From contig NZ_FNFZ01000022.1 in NCBI RefSeq assembly GCF_900101015.1, positions 1 through 64,000 on the forward strand: DNA of 64,000 bases, in the 5' to 3' direction. This DNA is from Sarcina sp. DSM 11001 (GTDB lineage: Bacteria; Bacillota; Clostridia; Lachnospirales; Lachnospiraceae). Each line of letters begins with the position of its first letter. The stretch's first letter is position 1. The notes under the pieces were generated by a model. That model was not told the origin of the DNA. It searched no databases and saw only the letters and a list, made by a program, of their open reading frames with translations. The position numbers and the translations under genes are program-made. Below, in pieces: positions 33,772 to 43,749 of the stretch.

Positions 33772-35760
33772 TCAGAACAGGCGGCCGCCGAACTGCAGGA
33801 ACAGAGGCGCGAAGACAAGCGCGACGACAGTCATGAGCTTGATCAGGATGTTGATGGAAGGACCGGAGGTATCCTTGAAGGGGTCGCCTACGGTATCGCC
33901 GACGACGGTGGCGTGGTGCGTGTCGCTGCCCTTGCCGCCGTTATGGCCTTCTTCAACATATTTCTTTGCGTTATCCCATGCGCCGCCGGAGTTGGACATG
34001 AAGATGGCCAGCATGACGCCGGTGACCAGGGAGCCGGCCAGAAGTCCGCCGAGGGCGGTGGGGCCAAGGACGATGCCGACCAGCAGAGGCGCTACGACCG
34101 CCATGATGCCGGGAACGAGCATTTCCTTAAGAGCAGCCTGAGTGGAGATGGCCACACAGGTGGTGTAGTCAGGCTTGCCGGTTCCTTCAAGGATGCCGGG
34201 GATGGTACGGAACTGGCGGCGGACTTCCTCGATCATCTTATAGGCAGCCTTGGAAACGGAATCCATGGTCAGCGCGGAGAAGAGGAAAGGAAGCATGCCT
34301 CCGAGGAACAGACCGACGATGACCTTGTAGTCGAGAAGGTCGATACCGGTCTCAAACAGGTTGACTGCCTGTGCATAGGAGACGAAGAGGGCCAGCGCGG
34401 TGAGGGCTGCGGAGCCGATGGCGAAGCCTTTGCCCATAGCCGCTGTGGTATTTCCGACTGCATCCAGACGGTCCGTGATCTTACGGACGCGGGAAGGAAG
34501 ACGGGACATCTCGGCGATACCGCCGGCGTTGTCAGCGATGGGGCCGTAGGCGTCGACCGCGACCGTAATGCCGGTCGTGGAGAGCATGCCGACGGCTGCC
34601 AGAGCGATGCCGTACAGACCGCTGGAGAGGAAAGCACCGATGATGCCGATGCAGATCAGGAGGATCGGGATAGCAGTGGACTGCATGCCGACCGCGATAC
34701 CGCTGATGACGGTGGTCGCGGGGCCGGTCTCGGACTGCTGTGCGATCTTCTTGACGAAACGATAATCACCGGAGGTGTAGATCTCGGTCACGATACCGAT
34801 GATAAGACCGACCACAAGACCGAAGATGATGGAGAAGGCCGGACGCATGGTATGGAAGAAATACCAGCTCAGAGCAAGGGAACCGATGATCACGATGGCG
34901 GCTGAAGTGTAGCTGCCTGCCTTCAGGGCCTTGTGGGGGTTGGAATTTTCATCGCCCTTGACGAAGAAGCAGCCGAGAATGGAGGCCGCAATGCCGAGGG
35001 AAGCGATGATGAGCGGGAAGAAGCCGCCCGTCAACTGATAGGAAACGACACCGAGAGTGATGGCGGAGACAATGGAACCGACATAGGACTCAAACAGGTC
35101 AGCGCCCATGCCGGCGACGTCGCCGACGTTGTCGCCGACGTTATCAGCGATAACGGCGGGGTTACGGGGGTCGTCCTCAGGGATACCGGCTTCGACTTTA
35201 CCGACCAGGTCGGCGCCGACGTCAGCCGCTTTGGTATAAATGCCGCCGCCCACACGCGCAAACAGCGCGATGGAGGAAGCTCCCAGGGAAAAGCCGGACA
35301 GGAAATCCGGATTTCCGGTGACCATATAAATGAGGCCTGCGCCGAAGAGACCGAAGCCTACAACGCTCATGCCCATGACAGCGCCGCCGGAGAAGGCGAC
35401 GGAAAGAGCCGCGTTCATGCCGTGATCCTTGGCGGCTGCAGCGGTGCGGACGTTAGCTCTGGTGGCAACGTTCATACCGATAAAACCTGCCGCGGTGGAG
35501 AAGACGGCGCCGACGAGGAAGCAGTAGGCTGTGATCCAATTGATGCCGAATCCGATGAGGACGAACAGGATCACGACAAAGAAGACGAGGATCCGGTACT
35601 CCGCCATCAGAAAGGCCCTGGCGCCCTCGTGGATGTAGTCAGAGATCTCAATCATGCGGTCAGTTCCTGCATCCTGCCGGTTAACCTTCTGGACCAGGAA
35701 AAACGCGAACAACAGTGCCAGGACTCCGAAGATTGGAGCCAGGAACGGAAATGCTCCCAT
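33772..35760 (-). CDS. hppA: Membrane-bound ion-pumping pyrophosphatase HppA
   Basis: 662 residues with about 16 membrane segments. It couples pyrophosphate hydrolysis to export of H+ or Na+. The catalytic loops are there: [47 protein letters not shown], and [15 protein letters not shown]. The motif [10 protein letters not shown] has Ala where K+-independent enzymes have Lys, so K+-dependence is expected, which in turn is the class that contains Na+ pumps. GGGAGG just before the start. Its own promoter lies at 36020-36048 with a leader of about 250 nt. It would recover energy from pyrophosphate made in biosynthesis. Confidence 0.95.
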   Translation of the reverse strand: MGAFPFLAPIFGVLALLFAFFLVQKVNRQDAGTDRMIEISDYIHEGARAFLMAEYRILVFFVVILFVLIGFGINWITAYCFLVGAVFSTAAGFIGMNVATRANVRTAAAAKDHGMNAALSVAFSGGAVMGMSVVGFGLFGAGLIYMVTGNPDFLSGFSLGASSIALFARVGGGIYTKAADVGADLVGKVEAGIPEDDPRNPAVIADNVGDNVGDVAGMGADLFESYVGSIVSAITLGVVSYQLTGGFFPLIIASLGIAASILGCFFVKGDENSNPHKALKAGSYTSAAIVIIGSLALSWYFFHTMRPAFSIIFGLVVGLIIGIVTEIYTSGDYRFVKKIAQQSETGPATTVISGIAVGMQSTAIPILLICIGIIGAFLSSGLYGIALAAVGMLSTTGITVAVDAYGPIADNAGGIAEMSRLPSRVRKITDRLDAVGNTTAAMGKGFAIGSAALTALALFVSYAQAVNLFETGIDLLDYKVIVGLFLGGMLPFLFSALTMDSVSKAAYKMIEEVRRQFRTIPGILEGTGKPDYTTCVAISTQAALKEMLVPGIMAVVAPLLVGIVLGPTALGGLLAGSLVTGVMLAIFMSNSGGAWDNAKKYVEEGHNGGKGSDTHHATVVGDTVGDPFKDTSGPSINILIKLMTVVALVFAPLFLQFGGRLF

Positions 35761-36019
35761 AACAATTTACCTCCCATTTTCATTATTATGATGTTTCTGG
35801 CAGCATGGTCTGCAGTTACAGGTCAGGCGGTGCAGATGTGAGTCGCAGGACCCGGGCCTGTAACGGTCTGTGTGGCTATCTGACAACTGATAAAACACGC
35901 ATCCGGAGCAGACACGGACTGCATCGGATCCGGGCGCATGATTTCTGTTCCCCCTTCAAAAAATCATCCGTCCATTCTCCGATGTTCTGTAATCTTTTCC
36001 TTGGTAGTCAGATAATATT

Positions 36020-36048
36020 ATAATAACAGAAAAAAGCCCCTGAGTTAA
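36020..36048 (-). promoter_or_regulatory. Candidate promoter of hppA
   Basis: On the minus strand TTAACT (36043-36048) and TATTAT (36020-36025) are 17 bp apart. The 240-nt region from here to hppA contains no gene. Confidence 0.5.
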
Positions 36049-36126
36049 CATATTATTGTAAAAAGAACCCCGGAAGCTTTTCAGTTATTTTTTACACAGG
36101 ATATTTTAACATGCAATCACGGAACG

Positions 36127-36157
36127 TTCTGTATTTTTTTTAAAGCTATGCTATAAT
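36127..36157 (+). promoter_or_regulatory. Promoter of purL
   Basis: A consensus TATAAT is at 36152-36157; TTCTGT at 36127-36132 is a weak -35 with 19-bp spacing. The leader to ATG 36399 is about 235 nt. Confidence 0.6.
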
Positions 36158-36170
36158 GTGACAGACAGTT

Positions 36171-36226
36171 GGTTACTGTCCAGACACAAAGGCCTCAGGT
36201 TTCGAGGCGGTCTGAACTGTAACGAA
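36171..36226 (+). promoter_or_regulatory. Structured 5' leader of purL
   Basis: Nested pairings GTTAC/GTAAC, CAGAC/GTCTG and GCCTC/GAGGC fold this stretch into one interrupted hairpin at the start of the transcript. It does not match the purine, THF, ZTP or PRPP riboswitch consensus as I know them. Role unknown. Confidence 0.45.
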
Positions 36227-36398
36227 AGTTGCAGGACATGTCATTTAAAAATAGATGATCTCAAAGGAATGCCTGTCTGACCCGGTGTCAGGGAGGCGGG
36301 ATCTGCTGAAGGAGCAGCACAGATCTTGCGGGCTGTGCGCACAAACACCTGCGCTGCGGTCGTTTCCACATGTTTTTGCTCCGGAAAGAGAGAAGAGG

Positions 36399-39300
36399 AT
36401 GAACGGTGTAAGACGCGTATACGTCGAAAAGAAGGAGCCATTTGCCGTTGCGGCGAAGCAGCTTAAGGAAGACATAAAAGGCTTTTTGGGAATAGAGAAG
36501 ATCAAAAACGTACGGATCCTCATCCGGTACGATGTGGAGAATATCTCGGACGAGACTTTTGAAAAGGGCTGCCGGACTGTTTTCTCCGAGCCGCCTGTAG
36601 ACACACTGTACCGCGAAGAGATCCTTATTCCTGAAAACACGGCCGTTTTTTCCGTTGAGGCGCTCCCCGGACAGTTTGACCAGCGCGCGGACAGCGCGGA
36701 GCAGTGCCTTCAGTTCCTCAATGAAGAGGAAAAACCTGTAGTGCATACAGCTGTCACCTATCTGCTGGAGGGTGGTTTAACGGAGGAGGAAGTCGGCCGC
36801 ATTAAGGCCTACTGCATCAACCCCGTGGACTCGCGTGAGACCGGTATGGAAAAGCCCCTGACACTGAGGACGGACTATCCCGAACCTGAAGATGTCCTGG
36901 TTTTTGAAGGCTTTACAACTATGGACGCCGCTGCGCTCCGCGCTCTGTATGATTCTCTCGGACTGGCCATGACCTATGCTGATTTTGCCTTTATCCAGGA
37001 GTATTTTGCGGGGAAAGAACACCGTGACCCCACCATCACGGAGATCCGTGTTCTGGACACCTACTGGTCCGACCACTGCCGCCACACGACTTTTTCCACA
37101 GAGCTTAAAAATATCGAATTTGAAGACGGTTATTACAGGACTCCGATCGAGACCACTTTCCAGAGCTATACCGATACACGGCAGGAACTGTACGCCGGCC
37201 GCACTGACAAGCCGGTCTGCCTGATGGACCTGGCGCTGATGGGAATGAAGAAGCTCAAGGCGGACGGCAAGCTCACGGATATGGAGGAATCGGAGGAGAA
37301 TAATGCCTGTTCTGTCGTCGTCCCGATCGAAGTCGACTACGGCGACGGCCCCCGGACAGAGGAATGGCTGGTCTTCTTTAAAAACGAGACCCACAACCAC
37401 CCGACGGAGATCGAACCCTTCGGCGGCGCAGCCACCTGCCTGGGAGGCGCGATCCGCGACCCGCTCTCCGGACGCGGCTATGTCTATCAGGCCATGCGCG
37501 TGACGGGCGCAGCGGACCCCACGGTCCCCGTGTCCGAAACGATCCCCGGTAAGCTTCCCCAGAAAAAACTGGTCATCGGGGCGGCAGACGGCTATTCCAG
37601 CTATGGCAACCAGATCGGCCTGGCCACCGGACAGGTGACGGAGATCTATCATCCCGGCTATCTGGCCAAGCGCATGGAGATCGGCGCTGTCATGGGCGCC
37701 GCGGCCCGTGAGAATGTCCAGCGGCTTCGTCCGGCTCCCGGCGATGTGATCATCCTGCTTGGAGGCCGCACCGGGCGCGACGGCATAGGCGGCGCCACAG
37801 GTTCCTCAAAGGCCCACACCCAGGAGTCCCTGACTACCTGCGGCGCTGAGGTCCAGAAGGGCAATGCCCCCACAGAGCGCAAGCTCCAGCGTCTCTTCCG
37901 CAGACCCGAGGTCTCGCACATGATCAAAAAGTGCAATGACTTCGGAGCGGGCGGTGTCTCTGTCGCGATCGGCGAGCTTGCCGACGGTCTTGAAGTAAAC
38001 CTCGACCTCGTCCCGAAAAAATATGAGGGCCTGGACGGCACCGAGCTGGCTATCTCCGAATCCCAGGAGCGTATGGCTGTAGTTGTCGCTCCGGAAGATG
38101 AGAAGCAGTTCCTGGCCTATGCAGCCCAGGAGAACCTCGAGGCGACTCCCCTGGCCCATGTCACGGAAGAACCCCGTCTGGTCCTGAAATGGCGCGGCAG
38201 ACCCATCGTGGACATAGCCCGCGCGTTTCTTGATACCAACGGCGCCCATCAGGAAACAGATGTGGAGGTCCTGATGCCCTCGGAAGAGGACAATTATTTC
38301 CACAAGATCGCGTCGACAAAGGTCGGGGAGATCCTGAAGGGAGAAAAAGAAGCCAGAAATGACCAGCCGGACCAGGAAGACGTATCCGGGCCTTTCTTTG
38401 CCGATGCGGTAAAAGCCTCCCTGTCCGACCTCAACGTCTGTTCCCAGAAGGGCCTTGTGGAGATGTTTGACTCCAGCATCGGAGCCGCGACTGTCACGAT
38501 GCCCTACGGCGGCCGCTATCAGCTCACGCCCGCTCAGGCCATGACAGCGAAGCTCCCTGTCCTCCACGGCAGGACGGATACGGTCTCAATGATGAGCTAT
38601 GGCTTCGATCCATATCTCTCCTCCTGGAGTCCCTACCACGGGGCGATCTATGCCGTTGTCCAGTCCATGTCCAGGATCGTGGCCTCCGGCGGTGATTACA
38701 GAAACCTGCACTTTACCTTCCAGGAATATTTCGGCCGCATGTCGGAGGATCCTGCCCGCTGGAGCCAGCCCTTCTCCGCCCTCCTGGGAGCTTATGATGC
38801 CCAGATCGGCTTCGGCCTCGCCTCCATCGGCGGCAAGGACTCCATGTCCGGAACCTTCCGCGAAGAGGGCATTGACATCGACGTTCCGCCCACCCTCGTT
38901 TCCTTCGCTGTCGACGTGGCGAAGGCCGGCGAGATCGTGACTCCTGAACTCAAGAGGGCGGGTGATATTCTCGTCCAGCTCTGCATCGAAAAGGACGAAT
39001 TCGACGTCCCGGTCTACGACGATGTCACCCATATGTATGAAATGGTCTCCTCCCTCATGAAGGAAGGAAAGATCTGCGCCGCCTATGCCCTGGACGGATA
39101 CGGAATCCTTCCGGCAGCCGCGAAAATGGCTTTCGGCAACGGATTCGGTATCAATTTCATTGAGAAACTCCGCCTGGTGGACCTGTTCAAAAATGCCATG
39201 GGCGATCTTCTGGTCGAGATGTCTCCGGACGACCTCGTCGCTGTCTCCGATGCGGAAGGTTTCGACTGGCATGTTGTAGGCACCGTGACCGGGAAAGAGA

Positions 39301-40310
39301 ATGCCGTCTTTTCATGGCGCGGAGCCCGGATCCCTCTCGAGGAGATGCTGGCAGCCTGGAAGCGCCCCCTGGAGAAAGTGTTCCCTTCCAAGAGTGCCGA
39401 CGATGCGGTCGCCTTTGACGCTCCCCTCTATTCGGGTGCCCATAAGGAAGCAGCAGTGGAGGCCCCGGTCTATACCGGCGGACAGATCGCTGTCTGTACC
39501 AACAAGATCGCCCGGCCGACCGTCTTCATTCCGGTCTTCCCCGGCACCAACTGTGAATATGACACCGCCGCCGCATTTGAGCGCGCGGGCGCCAGGACTG
39601 TTACCCGTGTGTTCACGAATCTCACCGCCCAGGATATCCGCGATTCCGCCAAAGCCTATGCGGAGGAGATCAGCAAGGCTCAGATCATCATGTTCCCCGG
39701 CGGCTTTTCCGCCGGCGACGAACCGGACGGCAGCGCGAAGTTCTTTGCCACCGCTTTCAGGAACGCTGTTATCGAGGAGGCTGTCCGCGACCTTCTCGAC
39801 AAGCGCGACGGCCTTGTCCTGGGAATCTGCAACGGCTTCCAGGCCCTGATCAAGCTCGGTCTTGTTCCCAACGGTGCCATCACCGGCCAGGACGAGCAGT
39901 CGCCGACCCTGACCTACAACACCATCGGCCGCCACATCTCTAAAATGGCTTATACGAAGGTGTGCAGCAATAAATCTCCCTGGCTCGCCCTCGCAGAGCC
40001 CGGCGGCGTCTATGTCAACCCCGCCTCCCACGGCGAGGGACGCTTCGTCGCCACCGACGAATGGATCAGGAAACTTGAGGCAAACGGCCAGATCGCGACC
40101 CGTTACTGCGACCCCGACGGAAATGTCTCCATGGACGAAGAGTGGAACATCAACGGCTCCTACGCCGCAATCGAAGGGATCACCTCTCCCGACGGCCGCG
40201 TATTCGGCAAAATGGTCCACTGCGAACGCAGCGGCCAGTACGTCAACCTCAATATTGAAGGCAATCAGGATATGCGCCTGTTTGAGGCCGGCGTGAAATA
40301 CTTCCGTTAA
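36399..40310 (+). CDS. purL: Phosphoribosylformylglycinamidine synthase PurL (single-chain)
   Basis: 1303 residues from ATG 36399 (MNGVRRVYVEKKEPF); an open frame continues upstream to 36255 but reads as non-coding leader. It makes FGAM from FGAR, glutamine and ATP in purine synthesis. The large single-chain form has the synthetase core (DTYWSDHCRHTTF, FKNETHNHPTEIEPFGGAATCLGGAIRDPLSGRG, IGGKDSMSGTF) and a C-terminal glutamine amidotransferase domain with the nucleophile in LGICNGFQALIK and the His/Glu near the end. It stands alone, not in a pur operon, which is common for this long type in clostridia. It ends in a very long terminator hairpin. Confidence 0.96.
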   Translation: MNGVRRVYVEKKEPFAVAAKQLKEDIKGFLGIEKIKNVRILIRYDVENISDETFEKGCRTVFSEPPVDTLYREEILIPENTAVFSVEALPGQFDQRADSAEQCLQFLNEEEKPVVHTAVTYLLEGGLTEEEVGRIKAYCINPVDSRETGMEKPLTLRTDYPEPEDVLVFEGFTTMDAAALRALYDSLGLAMTYADFAFIQEYFAGKEHRDPTITEIRVLDTYWSDHCRHTTFSTELKNIEFEDGYYRTPIETTFQSYTDTRQELYAGRTDKPVCLMDLALMGMKKLKADGKLTDMEESEENNACSVVVPIEVDYGDGPRTEEWLVFFKNETHNHPTEIEPFGGAATCLGGAIRDPLSGRGYVYQAMRVTGAADPTVPVSETIPGKLPQKKLVIGAADGYSSYGNQIGLATGQVTEIYHPGYLAKRMEIGAVMGAAARENVQRLRPAPGDVIILLGGRTGRDGIGGATGSSKAHTQESLTTCGAEVQKGNAPTERKLQRLFRRPEVSHMIKKCNDFGAGGVSVAIGELADGLEVNLDLVPKKYEGLDGTELAISESQERMAVVVAPEDEKQFLAYAAQENLEATPLAHVTEEPRLVLKWRGRPIVDIARAFLDTNGAHQETDVEVLMPSEEDNYFHKIASTKVGEILKGEKEARNDQPDQEDVSGPFFADAVKASLSDLNVCSQKGLVEMFDSSIGAATVTMPYGGRYQLTPAQAMTAKLPVLHGRTDTVSMMSYGFDPYLSSWSPYHGAIYAVVQSMSRIVASGGDYRNLHFTFQEYFGRMSEDPARWSQPFSALLGAYDAQIGFGLASIGGKDSMSGTFREEGIDIDVPPTLVSFAVDVAKAGEIVTPELKRAGDILVQLCIEKDEFDVPVYDDVTHMYEMVSSLMKEGKICAAYALDGYGILPAAAKMAFGNGFGINFIEKLRLVDLFKNAMGDLLVEMSPDDLVAVSDAEGFDWHVVGTVTGKENAVFSWRGARIPLEEMLAAWKRPLEKVFPSKSADDAVAFDAPLYSGAHKEAAVEAPVYTGGQIAVCTNKIARPTVFIPVFPGTNCEYDTAAAFERAGARTVTRVFTNLTAQDIRDSAKAYAEEISKAQIIMFPGGFSAGDEPDGSAKFFATAFRNAVIEEAVRDLLDKRDGLVLGICNGFQALIKLGLVPNGAITGQDEQSPTLTYNTIGRHISKMAYTKVCSNKSPWLALAEPGGVYVNPASHGEGRFVATDEWIRKLEANGQIATRYCDPDGNVSMDEEWNINGSYAAIEGITSPDGRVFGKMVHCERSGQYVNLNIEGNQDMRLFEAGVKYFR

Positions 40311-40385
40311 AGAACAGACCGAAATCTAAAAACCCGGGACAGACTGTCCGAAAACCAGTGACGTTTAGTAGACAGGGACGGTTCG

Positions 40386-40463
40386 GAAGGGGGTGGTTTG
40401 GAGACAGGGGATGGTTCTGTGTTTCCGAACCGTCTCCTGTCTCCGAACCGCCCCTTCTTTTTT
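40386..40463 (+). terminator. 31-bp terminator hairpin after purL
   Basis: Arms 40386-40417 and 40427-40457 pair throughout with a few G-U pairs and one bulged G, followed by TTTTTT. The arms repeat the word GACAGGGGA/GGTTC, and a further partial copy (GACAGGGACGGTTCGGAAGG) lies directly before, so it looks like a repeat-derived element as well. Confidence 0.85.
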
Positions 40464-40528
40464 ATCGAAGGTTCAAAATTTTCCGAAAAGAGCAGTAATA
40501 AAAGCAGGAACAAGTATAAAAGAATAAA

Positions 40529-40564
40529 CGGGTTAACATTATAAATCGGGTTAACATTATAAAT
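40529..40564 (+). repeat. Two exact tandem copies of CGGGTTAACATTATAAAT
   Basis: The 18-mer is at 40529-40546 and 40547-40564, about 80 bp before queH. Each carries GTTAAC and a TATAAA-like word. The remaining sequence of the purL-queH gap is AT-rich without a gene. Confidence 0.85.
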
Positions 40565-40644
40565 ATTGTAATAAATACGAACATAATTTAGAAATAAGAT
40601 TTAGTGCGTTAAAGAGTGAAAACGCCGCAGTTAAGAGTGAAAAT

Positions 40645-41331
40645 ATGCAGAAAACGAATTTCAGCAGAGAAACGGAAAAGATCATAAAGAGAATAAGCGC
40701 CGGTCAGAAGGATGTTCCCCGCCTGCTCCTGCACAGCTGCTGCGCGCCCTGTTCCAGCCATGTGATGGAGTACCTGAGGGAGTATTTTGCGCTGACGGTT
40801 TTTTACTATAACCCCAATATTACGGTATCAGAGGAGTATGAAAAACGTCTCATGGAGGAGAAGAGGCTGATCGAAGCCTATAACAGGCAGGTGGAGATCC
40901 AGGACTTTACAGGCATGCATTCGTCTCCTGCCGCAAAACGGATCGGGATCCTGGAGGCCCCTTATGATCCTGAGGCCTGGTTTGCTGCTGTGCAGGGACT
41001 GGAGGACTGCCCCGAAGGCGGAGACAGGTGCTCAGTCTGTTTCGAGATGAGGCTGCGGGCCAGTGCCAGGGCTGCCGCCGGGATCGGGCATTCTCTTGGC
41101 AGGTTTGATTACTTTACCACGACTCTTACCATCAGTCCTCTTAAAAACGCGATGAAACTTAACGAGATCGGACAGCGTATGGCTGAGGAATACGGCGTCA
41201 GCTGGCTGCCCTCCGACTTCAAAAAAAAGGATGGCTATAAGCGGTCGATCGAGCTGTCAAAAGAATTCGACCTTTACAGGCAGAACTACTGCGGCTGTGT
41301 TTTCTCACAGAGACTCGCGGGCAAGTCTTGA
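40645..41331 (+). CDS. queH: Epoxyqueuosine reductase QueH
   Basis: 228 residues. QueH performs the last step of queuosine synthesis in tRNA, replacing QueG in many anaerobes. Conserved cysteines and motifs match the family: LLLHSCCAPCSSHVMEYL (Cys pair), YYNPNI, EGGDRCSVCFEMRL and the C-terminal NYCGCVFS. Start ATG 40645 follows AAGAGTGAAA. The last codons overlap a copy of the small AGACT hairpin family. It is an isolated gene in front of argS. Confidence 0.93.
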   Translation: MQKTNFSRETEKIIKRISAGQKDVPRLLLHSCCAPCSSHVMEYLREYFALTVFYYNPNITVSEEYEKRLMEEKRLIEAYNRQVEIQDFTGMHSSPAAKRIGILEAPYDPEAWFAAVQGLEDCPEGGDRCSVCFEMRLRASARAAAGIGHSLGRFDYFTTTLTISPLKNAMKLNEIGQRMAEEYGVSWLPSDFKKKDGYKRSIELSKEFDLYRQNYCGCVFSQRLAGKS

Positions 41332-41425
41332 ATGAAATAAAAACATTTCCAGTCATATTTCCTGACATCCTTACACCCGCCTGACTCACACCGGCCGGGC
41401 ATCCCCTTGACAAAACGGGGGGTTT

Positions 41426-41455
41426 TTGACATTATCTTAAAGTTATAGGAATATT
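41426..41455 (+). promoter_or_regulatory. Candidate promoter of argS
   Basis: TTGACA (41426-41431) and AATATT (41450-41455) are 18 bp apart; a second TTGACA lies at 41407. The ~160-nt leader contains CAGAGCA/TGCTCTG and other small stems, and the duplication at 41554. I see no T-box specifier/antiterminator. Confidence 0.5.
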
Positions 41456-41553
41456 AATAACTTATAAAGAAAAAAAGCCGGTTTCACGAAAAATGCCGCC
41501 GGTCAGAGCAGATGCTCTGCACAGCGGGTACAGGATGCCGGCATATCCTGGAT

Positions 41554-41601
41554 GATGATTCATCGCCGACAGCGGGAGATGATTCATCGCGGAAAGCAGG
41601 A
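41554..41601 (+). repeat. Tandem 24-bp duplication in the argS leader
   Basis: Units 41554-41577 and 41578-41601 both begin GATGATTCATCGC and end in AGCGGGA or AGCAGGA; they differ at three positions. The second copy ends just before the ribosome site. Confidence 0.8.
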
Positions 41602-41618
41602 TAAGAGGAGGTATACAT

Positions 41619-43424
41619 TTGGAGCAGTTTCTGAATCAGATATCTAAGGAAATGGCATCAGCCTTTGAGGCAGCAGGGTATGACGGAGCACTAGGCAGGG
41701 TGACTGTCTCCAACCGCCCGGATCTGTGTGAATATCAGTGCAACGGGGCCATGGCCGGGGCCAAACGCTACCGGAAAGCGCCTTTTATGATCGCGGAGGA
41801 TGTGGCAAAAGCGCTGGCAGAAAAAAATGAAGGCGCAGGCTCCTCTGTCTTTTCAAAGGCGGAAGTCGTAAAGCCCGGCTTTTTGAACCTGGATGTCCAG
41901 GAAAGTTTCCTCAAGGCGTATCTGAACGAAATGAAAGCCGACAGCAGGCTCGGCATGCCGCTTCCCGAAAAGCCGGAAAAGATCATCATCGACTACGGCG
42001 GACCCAATGTGGCCAAGCCACTGCATGTAGGGCATCTGCGCAGCGCAGTGATCGGAGAAGCAGTCAAGCGGATCGCGCGATTTCATGGAGAGGATGTCAT
42101 CGGGGATATTCATTTGGGCGACTGGGGCCTGCAGATGGGCCTTGTCATTACAGAGCTGAAAAAGAGGATGCCGGATCTGCCCTATTTTGATCCCGATTTT
42201 AAAGGGGAATATCCTGAGGAAGCCCCTTTCACAGTATCTGCTCTGGAAGAGATCTATCCTTTTGCCAGTGCGAAATCCAAGGAAGATCCCGCTTATTATG
42301 CGGAGGCGATGGACAATACCAGACGCCTGCAGGACGGGGAGCGGGGCCTGTATGCTCTGTGGCAGAAGATCGTTGCGGTCTCCGTGGCGGATATGAAGCG
42401 CAATTACGAGAACCTGAACGTCTCCTTTGATCTCTGGAACGGTGAGGCCAGTGTGCACGGGATCATCCCCGGGATGGTCAGCAAAATGAAAGAGGACGGC
42501 TGCGCCTATGAGAGTCAGGGCGCTCTTGTTGTGGATGTCTCCAAAGATTCGGATTCCAAGGAGATCCCCCCCTGTATCGTTCTGAAATCTGACGGGGCTT
42601 CCCTCTATACGACCACTGACCTTGCGACGATCAAGGAGAGGGTGGAAAAGTATCATCCGGACAGGATCATTTATATCACGGACAAGCGTCAGGAACTGCA
42701 TTTCACCCAGGTCTTCCGCGCCGCCAGGAAATGCGGACTGATCGGGGACGACACAGATCTGGTCCACATCGGCTTCGGGACGATGAACGGCAGGGATGGC
42801 AAGCCCTTCAAGACCCGTGAAGGAGGTGTCATGCGCCTCGAGACCCTGATCGGGGATATCGACCGGGAAATGCTGTCCAAGATCAGTACTAATCCGGAGA
42901 TCCCGGCAGAGGAAGCGGAACAGACCTCGCGTCAGGTCGCCCTTGCCGCCCTCAAATACGGAGATCTTTCCAACCAGGCGTCCAAGGACTACATCTTTGA
43001 TATAGAAAAATTCACTTCCTTTGAGGGAGATACAGGTCCCTACATCCTGTATACCATCGTGCGCATGCGCTCCATCCTGCAGCGCTATGCCGCTCAGGAA
43101 CAGGAAAGAGGACAGCAGGCAAAGGATCCTGCATCCCTTGAGCTGAAAGAGCCTGCGGGACCCGTCGAGAAAAAACTGATGATGGATCTGGCCGGCTTCA
43201 ATGCCATGATGGAAGGAGCCTATGCGGACTGCGCGCCCCACAGGGTCTGCGCCTATATCTACCAGCTGTCCAACGACTTTAACACTTTCTATCATTCGAC
43301 CAGGATCCTTACCGAAAAGGACACTGCCAGGAAGGAAGCCTGGATCGCGCTTTTGAGTCTGACAGAGAGAGTCCTCGCGCAGTGTATAGATGTGCTGGGC
43401 TTCTCCGCGCCGGACAGAATGTAA
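41619..43424 (+). CDS. argS: Arginyl-tRNA synthetase
   Basis: 601 residues from a TTG start with AGGAGG 7 bp upstream. It charges tRNA-Arg. The class I HIGH motif appears as HVGHLRS near residue 134, preceded by DYGGPNVAKPL. The N-terminal additional domain and C-terminal anticodon-binding bundle (YIYQLSNDFNTFYHSTRIL) are clear. The second class I motif is degenerate (TREGGVMRL context), normal for part of the ArgRS family. A TTG start may limit translation. Confidence 0.95.
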   Translation: MEQFLNQISKEMASAFEAAGYDGALGRVTVSNRPDLCEYQCNGAMAGAKRYRKAPFMIAEDVAKALAEKNEGAGSSVFSKAEVVKPGFLNLDVQESFLKAYLNEMKADSRLGMPLPEKPEKIIIDYGGPNVAKPLHVGHLRSAVIGEAVKRIARFHGEDVIGDIHLGDWGLQMGLVITELKKRMPDLPYFDPDFKGEYPEEAPFTVSALEEIYPFASAKSKEDPAYYAEAMDNTRRLQDGERGLYALWQKIVAVSVADMKRNYENLNVSFDLWNGEASVHGIIPGMVSKMKEDGCAYESQGALVVDVSKDSDSKEIPPCIVLKSDGASLYTTTDLATIKERVEKYHPDRIIYITDKRQELHFTQVFRAARKCGLIGDDTDLVHIGFGTMNGRDGKPFKTREGGVMRLETLIGDIDREMLSKISTNPEIPAEEAEQTSRQVALAALKYGDLSNQASKDYIFDIEKFTSFEGDTGPYILYTIVRMRSILQRYAAQEQERGQQAKDPASLELKEPAGPVEKKLMMDLAGFNAMMEGAYADCAPHRVCAYIYQLSNDFNTFYHSTRILTEKDTARKEAWIALLSLTERVLAQCIDVLGFSAPDRM

Positions 43425-43532
43425 GATTTCATAATTTCAGGTTTCTGGATTTAAGCCTTCAAAATGTAAAGCCTGCAGAATAAGAAGTAAAGCCTGGCGA
43501 TATAAGGCTCTGTAAGCCCTGTAAGGATTTGC

Positions 43533-43562
43533 ATAGTTCCATATAGTTATGCATAGTTATGC
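43533..43562 (+). repeat. Three tandem 10-bp units in the argS-cobO gap
   Basis: ATAGTTCCAT, ATAGTTATGC and ATAGTTATGC follow one another. Upstream (43455-43530) the word GTAAAGCCTG or TAAGCC recurs four to five times. The whole 325-bp gap holds no gene, and a cobalamin riboswitch core was not found. Confidence 0.65.
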
Positions 43563-43749
43563 AATGCTATTGTGGTGGAAGGTTTACATTCCGGGGCAAA
43601 CATGATAATGTTTACAGTAATCCATTTTGCGAAATGGTGAATTGCTGGGAGGGCAGAAGCCGGGTGGCATAACATGCCCTCAGATCATTGATTAATGATT
43701 AAGATCATAGATTCTGGCAGGAGTCCGTATCCTGCCGCGAGGTAATCGA

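Noticed and set aside
33598-35841. Long + strand frames (435 and 302 codons)
   Set aside because: They are antisense to hppA; their Asp/Gly/His-rich translation is the typical shadow of membrane-protein codons.
36255-36398. N-terminal extension of PurL
   Set aside because: The frame is open but the translation has no family resemblance; homologous sequence starts at the ATG at 36399.
43430-43749. Cobalamin riboswitch before the adenosyltransferase gene
   Set aside because: I could not find the B12 box or the conserved core; the region consists of small direct repeats and short stems.
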